In this document: positions 5,378 to 10,718 of the stretch, piece after piece
How the letters are laid out: every line of letters begins with the position of its first letter
Numbering within the stretch: position 1 is the first letter of the stretch
Origin: Candidatus Woesearchaeota archaeon
Lineage (GTDB): Archaea > Nanobdellota > Nanobdellia > Woesearchaeales > UBA10216
Reading direction: 5' to 3'
DNA: 16,552 bases
Assembly (NCBI GenBank): GCA_016180145.1
Contig: JACPBT010000084.1
Span: forward strand, 1 to 16,552
Program-made: the position numbers and the translations under genes
Notes under the pieces: model-generated
Seen by the model: only the letters and a program-made list of their open reading frames with translations
Told to the model about the DNA's origin: nothing
Databases searched by the model: none

Positions 5378-5950
5378 TCAGCGCCTGACTACCTTCACTT
5401 TCCTGCCTGCGAGGTTCACGATTGCTGAAGGGCTGGCTGCCTTTCTGCCTTCGTAGATAATGAAGTCAACCATGCTGATTATTTCAGGATTCGCGTCTGA
5501 CATTGAAGTCATGTGGCTTTGGGCAGTTATGTTGGCGCTGGTGCTTACAATCGGAACGCCAAGCTCCCTGACAACTGACGAAAACCAGTTTGCAGGAATC
5601 CTGACACCGACAATGGCTGTTTTTGGATGGACAGCGCCTGCAACAGCTTTCCTGTTTTTCAGCTTCAGCAGCAGCGTATAAGGGCCAGGAAGCTTATCAA
5701 GCCACCTTTTCGCATCAACACGGACAACACAATTGCATGCTATCCACTCCTTAGACGGAACAGCAATTGAGAATGGCTTTGCATCACGCTTCTTTATTTC
5801 ACGAATCCTGTTAACTGCTGCGGAATTTGTGGCATCACAGCCAATACCGTAAATAGTGTCTGTCGGGTATATGAAAACAGCGCCATCAAGAATTTTCCTG
5901 AAATACAACTGCTTATTTTTCAGAAATTCCCTCTTTGAAACGACACGCAT
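5378..5950 (-). CDS. Threonylcarbamoyl-AMP synthase, TsaC/YrdC-type, 190 aa
   Basis: This enzyme makes threonylcarbamoyl-AMP from threonine, bicarbonate and ATP, the first step of the t6A37 tRNA modification. The YrdC-domain motifs are complete: YPTDTIYGIG (about 28-37), REIKKRDAKPFSI (49-61), LPGPYTLLLK (86-95), VGVRIP (113-118) and VPIVSTSAN (131-139). It ends soon after the domain at KVVRR, so it is the short TsaC form without the C-terminal Sua5 domain. A TATA box at 5971-5980, about 25 nt before the ATG, supports a leaderless start. The 5241-5377 gap to the next minus-strand gene holds only that gene's promoter and no clear structure. Confidence 0.93.
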   Translation of the reverse strand: MRVVSKREFLKNKQLYFRKILDGAVFIYPTDTIYGIGCDATNSAAVNRIREIKKRDAKPFSIAVPSKEWIACNCVVRVDAKRWLDKLPGPYTLLLKLKNRKAVAGAVHPKTAIVGVRIPANWFSSVVRELGVPIVSTSANITAQSHMTSMSDANPEIISMVDFIIYEGRKAASPSAIVNLAGRKVKVVRR

Positions 5951-5970
5951 GAAAGATGCGTAAATGAAGC

Positions 5971-5980
5971 GTTATAAATA
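5971..5980 (-). promoter_or_regulatory. TATA box of the TsaC gene
   Basis: TATTTATAAC on the minus strand is centred about 25 nt before the ATG at 5950. Confidence 0.55.
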
Positions 5981-6022
5981 GGTTTTTGTTGGTTCTGAAA
6001 AAGGGGTGGCGGGAACAGGAGA

Positions 6023-6121
6023 TTAGCGCTGGCGGTGTTGGTTGGCTGCATAGTGCCAGTCAGAGAAATAGCCACGCCTCGCCCGTCTCCTGTTCTCCAT
6101 CCTGATGTAGTCTGTCAGCAA
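6023..6121 (-). CDS. Very small basic protein, 32 aa, second gene of a two-gene operon
   Basis: A TTG start at 6121 sits 4 nt after a strong Shine-Dalgarno sequence, GGAGGTGA (6126-6133). The start overlaps the stop of the upstream 44-aa gene by 7 nt, indicating coupled translation. The product is basic and aromatic: MENRRRARRGYF, then SDWHYAANQHRQR. I do not recognise it. The Arg cluster suggests binding to nucleic acid or another acidic partner (inference). An internal ATG at 6100 would give a 25-aa product but lacks a ribosome site. The 10-bp inverted repeat 6013-6022/6086-6095 spans its 3' half and may fold in the mRNA. Confidence 0.5.
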   Translation of the reverse strand: MLTDYIRMENRRRARRGYFSDWHYAANQHRQR

Positions 6122-6249
6122 AAACTCACCTCCTGCTTTTTTGAAATCGTAGAAAGAGCGCGAACCAGAACAGGCCTGCGCGAGGCAACGCTCATGCGCT
6201 TAACCTGATTAAAAAACAGCGTGCTTATTGTATCCGGGCTCATTATCAT
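6115..6249 (-). CDS. Very small protein, 44 aa, first gene of a two-gene operon
   Basis: The ATG at 6249 lies 5 nt after GAGGTGAT (6254-6261), a strong Shine-Dalgarno site; ATGs at 6255 and 6243 are spaced less well. A TATA box (6285-6291) places transcription start at about 6261, giving a minimal leader. The product runs MIMSPDTISTLFFNQVKRMS, then a basic segment, and ends KKQEVSFC. It has no signal peptide. I do not recognise it, but the promoter, ribosome site and overlap with the next small gene argue it is translated. The 5951-6518 stretch has no longer gene: it holds this operon, its promoter and the promoter and operator of the wHTH-nucleotidyltransferase gene. Confidence 0.5.
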   Translation of the reverse strand: MIMSPDTISTLFFNQVKRMSVASRRPVLVRALSTISKKQEVSFC

Positions 6250-6269
6250 TTTCATCACCTCAAATAAGA

Positions 6270-6291
6270 AAACAGGCTGTCCTGTTTAAAT
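6270..6291 (-). promoter_or_regulatory. TATA box overlapping a 7-bp palindrome upstream of the small-protein operon
   Basis: GTATTTAAAC (minus strand, 6284-6293) is the TATA region. AAACAGG-CTGT-CCTGTTT at 6270-6287 is a perfect 7-bp inverted repeat between it and the predicted start at about 6261, where a repressor would block transcription. Confidence 0.5.
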
Positions 6292-6305
6292 ACGCTACGG
6301 CAGCA

Positions 6306-6318
6306 TGTCCAGTGTCCA
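6306..6318 (+). promoter_or_regulatory. Tandem TGTCCAG motif
   Basis: TGTCCA occurs twice, at 6306-6311 and 6313-6318, one turn apart less three bases, just upstream of the small-protein promoter. The same hexamer forms both halves of the operator at 6480-6493 on the other side of this divergent intergenic region. Confidence 0.35.
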
Positions 6319-6470
6319 GTGGTTATTGACAGTATTGAAGATAATTGGCTTTATATTTACCGGCTGATTTGAGTGAAAGAAAGGAGATGTTATTTTGTGT
6401 TAAATTATGGATAACTCGCGCAGGGCTTAACAACCAAGGCGAGCTGCCTGTAACGGGCAAACCAAAATGT

Positions 6471-6493
6471 TTATAAATGTGGACATCTGTCCA
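6471..6493 (+). promoter_or_regulatory. TATA box and palindromic operator of the wHTH-nucleotidyltransferase gene
   Basis: TTATAAAT (6471-6478) is followed directly by TGGACA-TC-TGTCCA (6480-6493), a perfect inverted repeat. Transcription should start near 6500, so the palindrome lies between TATA and start, the normal place for autorepression by the gene's own winged-helix product. Confidence 0.65.
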
Positions 6494-6518
6494 ATATTAT
6501 GAACGATTGTGTGTAAAA

Positions 6519-7049
6519 ATGGACAAACTGCTGACTTACTTCATCAATGAACCTGAAAAAGAATTTCATGTAAGGGAACTTGCAAAACTCGCCGGAAAAT
6601 CACCAACCACCGTGTCCAAGTACCTCCATGCTTTTGCCAAAGAGCATTTTTTAACTATTAACAAAAGTCGCAATCACTTGCTTTTCAAGGCAGATACAGA
6701 AAGCACTGCCTTTAAAGATATGAAAGTAGGTCATAACCTTTCCCTGTTGAGGAAATCCGGGCTGATTAAGCACTTAGCTGATGAATACAACCAGCCTGCT
6801 GCGATAATTCTCTTCGGCTCATTTGCCAGAGGAGAAAATGTTCCGCAAAGTGATATAGACATTTTGGTCATAACTCCTGTAAAAAAAGAGGTTCCTGTTG
6901 ACAAATTTGAGAAATCCCTGCATCACAGGATTCAGTTGTTCCTGCATTCTGCAAAGGATATAGAAGCCATGAAAACATTAAACAAGGAGCTTTTAAACAG
7001 CTGGATTAATGGCATGGTTGTGCACGGATACTGGGAGGTGTTCACATGA
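6519..7049 (+). CDS. wHTH-nucleotidyltransferase fusion, MNT antitoxin, 176 aa
   Basis: Residues 1-60 form a winged helix-turn-helix with recognition segment KSPTTVSKYLHAF (27-39). Residues about 90-176 are a minimal nucleotidyltransferase with intact GS-X10-DXD (residues 100-114, GSFARGENVPQSDID). Such proteins pair with HEPN proteins as antitoxins that AMPylate the toxin, and the HTH suggests autoregulation. I chose the ATG at 6519: the upstream in-frame ATG at 6477 lies inside the TATA box and operator, before the expected transcription start. It overlaps the downstream HEPN gene by 4 nt (ATGA). Confidence 0.9.
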   Translation: MDKLLTYFINEPEKEFHVRELAKLAGKSPTTVSKYLHAFAKEHFLTINKSRNHLLFKADTESTAFKDMKVGHNLSLLRKSGLIKHLADEYNQPAAIILFGSFARGENVPQSDIDILVITPVKKEVPVDKFEKSLHHRIQLFLHSAKDIEAMKTLNKELLNSWINGMVVHGYWEVFT

Positions 7050-7465
7050 TGTTAATTGATTTCATTAAAAAAGGGCAGGTCAGAAAAGCAACACCTGATA
7101 TTGCCCTTATAAAATCCCTTGTCAAAACCGCAGAAGCGGATATGCTATTCCTGAAAAGCGTTGAAGTGAATGAGATATCAGCAAGAAAAGTCATGAGCAA
7201 CTATTATGATACCCTGAGAAGTATTCTGGAGGCAATGGCAGCACTTGACGGCTTAAAGGTGTACTCGCATGAGGCGTTTAAGCACTTCCTGTCTGAAAAA
7301 GGAGAGCAGATAATTGCGGAAAAATTTGACCGATTCAGAAAAATACGGAACAAAATCAATTACTACGGTAAAAGCATCTCCAAAGAGGAGGTAGTTGAGA
7401 ATTCAACTGAGATTGCATTGCTAATAACAGAACTCAGGGAGAAATACCTCAAAGTTGTTAGCTGA
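7046..7465 (+). CDS. HEPN-domain protein, 139 aa, toxin partner of the wHTH-MNT
   Basis: The gene is translationally coupled to the wHTH-nucleotidyltransferase gene (ATGA overlap). The product is all-helical with the HEPN-like core KVMSNYYDTLRSILEAMAALDG (about 48-69, in two stretches) and the terminal motif FRKIRNKINYYG (97-108). Classical HEPN RNases have R-X4-6-H; here Arg101 is followed by Asn, Lys, Ile, Asn105, Tyr106, Tyr107, with no His. HEPN subfamilies with RNxINYYG-type ends exist from memory, so this may be normal for its clade, but RNase activity cannot be assumed. Its stop region overlaps the 3' end of the convergent cupredoxin gene by 8 nt. Confidence 0.82.
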   Translation: MMLIDFIKKGQVRKATPDIALIKSLVKTAEADMLFLKSVEVNEISARKVMSNYYDTLRSILEAMAALDGLKVYSHEAFKHFLSEKGEQIIAEKFDRFRKIRNKINYYGKSISKEEVVENSTEIALLITELREKYLKVVS

Positions 7466-7862
7466 CAACTATAATAAACCGTTTATCAGGCGCATCCCTT
7501 CCGAAAGGACCGTTAAGACAGGAGCCGCAGTAGCCTGAAAAAGAGCCTTTCCTGTCAGCAACAAAGCTTACTTCCAGAGGGAATGTTTCTGAGGTTACAA
7601 GAGCGTTAATGCTGTAGCCGTCAACAGCAAGCCCGTGCATGTAAGAAGCCGTCCCAGGCGCGGCCAAAAGGCTAAGCTTAACCAGCGAGCCCTGCTCAAC
7701 AGAGATAGAATTGGGTTCGTAGTGCGTATGAAATATTGTGATGTTGAACTCATGAACCGCCTGTTTTTTCCCAGAGAATGGAATCTTATCCCCAGGAAAG
7801 AAAAAAAAGGCAGCAATCACCAAGATGACGACAACTGCCACAATGACAAAGGCTTTTGACAT
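7458..7862 (-). CDS. Membrane-anchored cupredoxin-like protein, 134 aa
   Basis: The ATG at 7862 gives a single N-terminal membrane helix (residues 4-22, mostly Val/Ile/Phe) followed by an extracytoplasmic beta-rich domain. Cupredoxin-like elements are the early strand EFNITIFH, a copper-ligand His in SYMHGLAV (His76) and the ligand loop GYCGSCLNGPF (Cys112, Cys115). The loop resembles CuA/NosZ-type cupredoxins, but the usual final His or Met ligand is not obvious, so copper binding is uncertain. A longer frame starts further upstream, but the TATA box (7885-7893) 27 nt before 7862 supports the shorter product. It is divergent from sodN, consistent with a redox or oxidative-stress role (inference). 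Confidence 0.78.
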   Translation of the reverse strand: MSKAFVIVAVVVILVIAAFFFFPGDKIPFSGKKQAVHEFNITIFHTHYEPNSISVEQGSLVKLSLLAAPGTASYMHGLAVDGYSINALVTSETFPLEVSFVADRKGSFSGYCGSCLNGPFGRDAPDKRFIIVVS

Positions 7863-7883
7863 GGCACAAATACGGGAGCTGGC

Positions 7884-7920
7884 ACTTAAATATCTTTTGC
7901 TGCTGCAAAAATTATTTATA
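7884..7920. promoter_or_regulatory. Divergent promoters of the cupredoxin gene and sodN
   Basis: On the minus strand GATATTTAAG (7885-7894) is a TATA box 27 nt before the cupredoxin ATG. On the plus strand TTATTTATA (7912-7920) is a TATA box with start expected near 7943 and a GGTGAT ribosome site at 7942-7947 before the sodN ATG at 7952. The two TATA boxes lie only about 28 bp apart, so a shared regulator could act on both genes. Confidence 0.55.
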
Positions 7921-7951
7921 CTATGCAAGCTGACATAGTCCGGTGATTAAA

Positions 7952-8437
7952 ATGAACTTACTCCAAATGACAGCAAGAATAATTGACAGATTTTTAGAGC
8001 CGAAAACAGCGCATGCGCATTGTGACATACCATGCGGCATATATGATCCGCACTATGCGCAGCTTGCAGCCCATACCGTAGTAAGGATGACACAACTGAT
8101 AGAACAGAAAAAAGAAGACGCACACGCAGTTGCGAGGTATGCAAAAACAAAGGAAGAGCATGCAGAGCTGTGCAAACAGGAAATCAGGATTATATGGGGG
8201 GATTATTTTAAGCCGGAGCATATACAGAAATACCCGCAGCTGCATGAGATGACATACAACATAATGAAAGCAGCGAGCAAGGCAAGGCAGGAAGTTAGCA
8301 TGCAGGCAGCAGAAGAACTCCTTGAAAGCGTTAACAGATTTGCAGAGATATTCTGGGAAACAAAAGGAGTCAGGACATACAGGGCGAAGGCGCCATACCC
8401 TACAGAAAGAGAAATAGCAGTGCCGCAACTAAAATGA
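7952..8437 (+). CDS. sodN: Nickel superoxide dismutase precursor, 161 aa
   Basis: NiSOD dismutates superoxide using a nickel held by an N-terminal hook. The hook HCDIPCGIYDP is present at residues 23-33, with His1, Cys2, Cys6 and Tyr9 of the mature numbering. The conserved WGDYFKPEHIQKYPQLHEM segment of the helical core also matches the family. Residues 1-22, ending AHA, form a leader that must be cleaved before His23 to free the nickel-binding amine; the gene directly downstream encodes that protease (4-nt overlap). Mature length is about 139 aa against about 117 in Streptomyces. I chose the ATG at 7952 because GGTGAT (7942-7947) is its ribosome site; the GTG at 7943 lies inside that site. 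NiSOD is mainly known from bacteria. Confidence 0.95.
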   Translation: MNLLQMTARIIDRFLEPKTAHAHCDIPCGIYDPHYAQLAAHTVVRMTQLIEQKKEDAHAVARYAKTKEEHAELCKQEIRIIWGDYFKPEHIQKYPQLHEMTYNIMKAASKARQEVSMQAAEELLESVNRFAEIFWETKGVRTYRAKAPYPTEREIAVPQLK

Positions 8438-8697
8438 TACGCCGCTATATTGTAAAAGGGCACAGCATGGAGCCAAATTTTCATGACGGCGATAAACTGA
8501 TGCTTTCTTCCTTATTCCTCAAGCCAAAAAGCGGGGATGTCGTGGTATTCAGCAGCGGCGGAAGGGACTACCTGAAAAGAATAGCGGCAGTAACTGCAAA
8601 AAACAATTTCACAGCGGTTGGCGACAACAAGAGCCACAGCAGCGAGCATGCCATAACCAGAAAGCAGATAAAGGGAAAATTCTTAATGAAATACTGA
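8434..8697 (+). CDS. sodX: NiSOD maturation protease, S26 signal-peptidase family, 87 aa
   Basis: This is a minimal S26 serine protease with the catalytic Ser11 in GHSMEPNF and Lys48 in DYLKRIAAV, plus the terminal VGDNKSHSSEH box typical of signal-peptidase-like enzymes. The family role is removal of the NiSOD leader before nickel loading. Unlike ordinary signal peptidases it has no N-terminal membrane anchor, which fits a cytoplasmic maturation role. It overlaps sodN by 4 nt (ATGA), so the pair is translationally coupled. The next gene (TatD) starts 7 nt after its stop and may be in the same operon. Confidence 0.93.
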   Translation: MIRRYIVKGHSMEPNFHDGDKLMLSSLFLKPKSGDVVVFSSGGRDYLKRIAAVTAKNNFTAVGDNKSHSSEHAITRKQIKGKFLMKY

Positions 8698-8704
8698 TTT
8701 TAAA

Positions 8705-9469
8705 ATGAACCTTGCTGACGTCCACGCGCATCTTGAGCTTTTTGACGCAGATGCGCTAAAAAGCGCAATAAAAAGAGCAGAAGAAAAAGGCGTAAAGGCA
8801 GTAATAACCAACAGCACCAGCCCTGAAACGAACAGAAAAGCACTGCAGCTACAGCAGCAATTCAAAATCGTGCGGGCAGCACTCGGAATATACCCTGCAA
8901 ACGCAGCAGCCATGAGCGGAGAAGAGCTTGACAAGGAGCTTGAGTTCATGAGCGCAAACAGCAGCAGCTTCGCGGCATTCGGCGAGATAGGACTGGACTA
9001 CGAGGAAACCGAAGACAGAAAAAAACAGCAGCACGCATTTGAGGAACAGCTGGAAATGGCAAAAAAGCTCGGAAAACCCGCAATAGTCCACTCAAGAAAA
9101 GCAGAGGCAGAAGTCGTTGAAACACTCATAAGCAGAGGCTGCAGGAAAGCAATCCTGCACGCATTCCACGGAAGCATGAAGCTTGCAAAAAAAGCAGCAG
9201 ACAACGGATTTTACCTTTCCATACCATCAAACATACTGCGAAGCAGCCACTTCCGCAAAATGGCGGAAATACTCAAATTTGAAAGCATACTTACAGAAAC
9301 AGACACGCCTTACCTCGGCCCTTACAGCGACAGGAAAAGCGAGCCATCATACGTTGAGTTATCCATAACTGAAATCGCAAAAATAAAAAAAACAAGCACA
9401 GAGCAGGCGGCAGAACAGATTTACAGGAACTACCTGAAACTCTTTGAACAGACAACCGATAATGGTTAA
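8705..9469 (+). CDS. TatD-family metal-dependent hydrolase (DNase), 254 aa
   Basis: This TIM-barrel metallohydrolase has the TatD motifs in order: DVHAHLE (5-11, metal His7 and His9), GEIGLDY (93-99, metal Glu94), VHSRKAE (128-134), HAFHG (152-156) and TETDTPYLGP (197-206, catalytic Asp200). TatD proteins act as 3'-5' exonucleases on DNA, and a role in repairing oxidised DNA has been proposed for E. coli TatD. Its position 7 nt after sodX suggests co-expression with the superoxide-defence genes, which would fit such a role (inference). Length is normal for the family. The stop runs into the TATA box of the next small gene. Confidence 0.93.
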   Translation: MNLADVHAHLELFDADALKSAIKRAEEKGVKAVITNSTSPETNRKALQLQQQFKIVRAALGIYPANAAAMSGEELDKELEFMSANSSSFAAFGEIGLDYEETEDRKKQQHAFEEQLEMAKKLGKPAIVHSRKAEAEVVETLISRGCRKAILHAFHGSMKLAKKAADNGFYLSIPSNILRSSHFRKMAEILKFESILTETDTPYLGPYSDRKSEPSYVELSITEIAKIKKTSTEQAAEQIYRNYLKLFEQTTDNG

Positions 9470-9519
9470 ATATTTAAAGAGCGCCCCCCACAGTCAAATG
9501 CATAAACAACCGAGGTGGT
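9468..9519 (+). promoter_or_regulatory. TATA box and ribosome site of the 39-aa gene
   Basis: AAATATTTAAAG (9468-9479) is the TATA box, predicting a start near 9500. GAGGTGGT at 9512-9519 is a strong Shine-Dalgarno site 6 nt before the ATG at 9526. Confidence 0.6.
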
Positions 9520-9525
9520 TAGAAA

Positions 9526-9645
9526 ATGTCAATGATATGCCCAAATGCAGGATGCAAAGCAAAAAAAGGACCATGCCTTCATGAGCTGGGACTTTTAGTG
9601 ATTGTAATAGTTGCAGTAGTATATTTCGCAGTGCTTAAGAAGTAA
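9526..9645 (+). CDS. 39-aa Cys-rich membrane microprotein
   Basis: The product has an N-terminal metal-site-like segment, CPNAGCKAKKGPCLHE (residues 5-20; three Cys and one His). A single hydrophobic helix (about 22-35, LLVIVIVAVVYFAVL) and a Lys-Lys end follow. It is preceded by a clear TATA box and a strong GAGGTGGT site, so it is very likely expressed. The Cys3His arrangement could bind one zinc or iron at a membrane face. I believe similar CxxxxC...CxHE microproteins occur in other DPANN genomes, but I cannot check this. It lies between TatD and the glutaredoxin-like gene and is followed by inverted repeats G and H. Confidence 0.7.
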   Translation: MSMICPNAGCKAKKGPCLHELGLLVIVIVAVVYFAVLKK

Positions 9646-9650
9646 ATCTA

Positions 9651-9706
9651 TAGGAAATAACCTTAATTTTCCTATGTTTTGAAATAGAGTGTAAGGCTAT
9701 TTCCTA
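9651..9706. repeat. Inverted repeat G, 14 of 15 bp paired
   Basis: Arms 9651-9665 (TAGGAAATAACCTTA) and 9692-9706 (TAAGGCTATTTCCTA) pair with one mismatch around a 26-nt spacer. It starts 5 nt after the stop of the 39-aa gene, so it could act as a terminator stem, but the T-run is lacking. Confidence 0.8.
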
Positions 9707-9709
9707 ATA

Positions 9710-9762
9710 AGCAAATCACTTATTCGTCAGGAACAAAGTTCAGATTATTGAAGTGATTTGCT
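9710..9762. repeat. Inverted repeat H, 12-bp perfect arms
   Basis: Arms 9710-9721 (AGCAAATCACTT) and 9751-9762 (AAGTGATTTGCT) pair perfectly around a 29-nt spacer that itself contains GGAAC-AAA-GTTC-like pairing (GAACAAAGTTC, 9731-9741). It follows repeat G after 3 nt and runs into the TATA-like CTATAAAG upstream of the glutaredoxin-like gene. Confidence 0.85.
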
Positions 9763-9791
9763 ATAAAGCAAGAAGTAAAGGTGGTGAACAA

Positions 9792-10028
9792 ATGCCTAAA
9801 GTAAAGGTATACAGCACACCAACATGCCCGTGGTGCTACAAGACAAAGGATTTCCTTAAAGAGAACAACATAGAATTTGAGGACATCAACGTGGCATCAG
9901 ACCACAAGGCAGCACAGGAAATGTTCACAAAATCAGGACAGATGGGCGTGCCTGTGACAATGATAGACAACGAAGTAATAGTCGGCTTTGACAAGCCAAA
10001 ACTCAAAAAAGCACTGCGAATGGCGTGA
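9792..10028 (+). CDS. Glutaredoxin-like protein, 78 aa
   Basis: This thioredoxin-fold disulfide reductase has the redox motif CPWC at residues 12-15, the cis-proline loop GVPVTMI (Pro54) and the VGFDKPKLKKAL helix typical of glutaredoxin/NrdH-like proteins. I chose the ATG at 9792 because GGTGGTG (9780-9786) is its ribosome site and the product then starts at the first beta strand, MPKVKVYSTPTC; a longer frame from 9753 adds 13 residues without domain match. TATA-like CTATAAAG (9761-9768) lies about 27 nt upstream, so the two start signals are close together. It fits the oxidative-stress theme of this part of the window. Confidence 0.92.
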   Translation: MPKVKVYSTPTCPWCYKTKDFLKENNIEFEDINVASDHKAAQEMFTKSGQMGVPVTMIDNEVIVGFDKPKLKKALRMA

Positions 10029-10076
10029 GTTACACACTTCTCTACAATAATGCCATATAAGGATGCTTCTTTAAAA

Positions 10077-10147
10077 TGCGCCGGCCGGGATTCGAACCCG
10101 GGCAGGTGCCTTGGAAGGGCACAGTCATACCATTAGACCACCGGCGC
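10077..10147 (-). tRNA. tRNA-Gly (anticodon UCC)
   Basis: The minus strand folds into a full cloverleaf. The acceptor is GCGCCGG paired with CCGGCGC, with discriminator A (10077). The D arm contains TAATGGTAT, the anticodon arm is GTGCC-CTTCCAA-GGCAC with anticodon TCC, and the T arm is CCGGG-TTCGAAT-CCCGG. There is no intron at the canonical position 37/38 and no encoded CCA, as usual in archaea. TTTT follows the 3' end as a likely termination signal. Inverted repeats I and J lie directly upstream. Confidence 0.96.
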
Positions 10148-10153
10148 TTATAA

Positions 10154-10195
10154 TAGTAATTCGCATAAATAACGGAACAATTGTGCGAATTACTA
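10154..10195. repeat. Inverted repeat I, 12-bp perfect arms
   Basis: Arms 10154-10165 (TAGTAATTCGCA) and 10184-10195 (TGCGAATTACTA) pair perfectly around an 18-nt spacer. It lies 6 nt upstream of the tRNA-Gly 5' end and 2 nt before repeat J. Confidence 0.85.
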
Positions 10196-10197
10196 AA

Positions 10198-10241
10198 TAG
10201 CAAATTGCACGGCTGAAGTTCCGAATTAATGCAATCTGCTA
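10198..10241. repeat. Inverted repeat J, 11 of 12 bp paired
   Basis: Arms 10198-10209 (TAGCAAATTGCA) and 10230-10241 (TGCAATCTGCTA) pair around a 20-nt spacer; the single mismatch becomes a G-U pair in minus-strand RNA. Its spacer has GTTCCG (10218-10223), complementary to CGGAAC (10173-10178) in the spacer of repeat I. Confidence 0.8.
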
Positions 10242-10303
10242 TAAGCCAATGAAAAGCAAGCCTATTTTAAAGGTTTTGGAATGCGTTCACTCAGCGATGT
10301 GAT

Positions 10304-10714
10304 TCACGATTCTATCCTTCTTAACAGCGGCAGCTTGTCAAAATCAGAATCATAGCTTGCAATGTTCCTGACACCAAAGTCCTTTGCCAGAACTATGCTC
10401 GTGCAGTCCGTGAAGCTTAAGCCTGCAAACTTTTTAAACAATTCCCATGAGCTGAAGAAAACATCAGAATCTACTTTAAGCATCTTAATGCTTTCATCCC
10501 CGAGAAGCGTATCGCCAAACTCCTCAACCTTTTCCGGCCTAACGTGCCTCGCCATCAGGAACGTCACCAGCTCGTCAAAAATGTAGTCTGAAATATACGG
10601 CTGCCCAAGCTCCTGATTTGCGATTCTTGCCTTAACGAATTGAGCGCTCTTGTGATTTTTATCATCAGCATTGGCCAAGGCGACAAGAAAAGATGTATCA
10701 AGAAAAACACCCAT
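10304..10714 (-). CDS. VapC-type PIN-domain toxin, 136 aa
   Basis: PIN-domain RNase with the acidic residues in place: Asp6 in FLDTSF, Glu48 in FDELVTF, Asp103 in FTDCTSI and Asp122 in SYDSDFD. VapC toxins cleave specific RNAs, often tRNA or rRNA, and are held inactive by the VapB partner. I chose the ATG at 10714, 4 nt after GGGTGA; the in-frame ATG at 10726 would add four residues and overlap the antitoxin gene. The start lies 4 nt after the antitoxin stop, giving the standard antitoxin-toxin order. Length is normal for the family. Confidence 0.92.
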   Translation of the reverse strand: MGVFLDTSFLVALANADDKNHKSAQFVKARIANQELGQPYISDYIFDELVTFLMARHVRPEKVEEFGDTLLGDESIKMLKVDSDVFFSSWELFKKFAGLSFTDCTSIVLAKDFGVRNIASYDSDFDKLPLLRRIES

Positions 10715-10718
10715 TTTT

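Noticed and set aside
6387..6476. Possible 29-aa plus-strand frame starting at ATG 6387
   Set aside because: The ribosome-like AGGAG abuts the ATG with no spacing, the peptide has no recognisable features, and it runs into the TATA box of the next gene.
6477..6518. Upstream ATG (6477) as start of the wHTH-nucleotidyltransferase
   Set aside because: It lies within the TATA/operator region, before the likely transcription start near 6500, and its extra 14 residues add nothing to the winged-helix domain.
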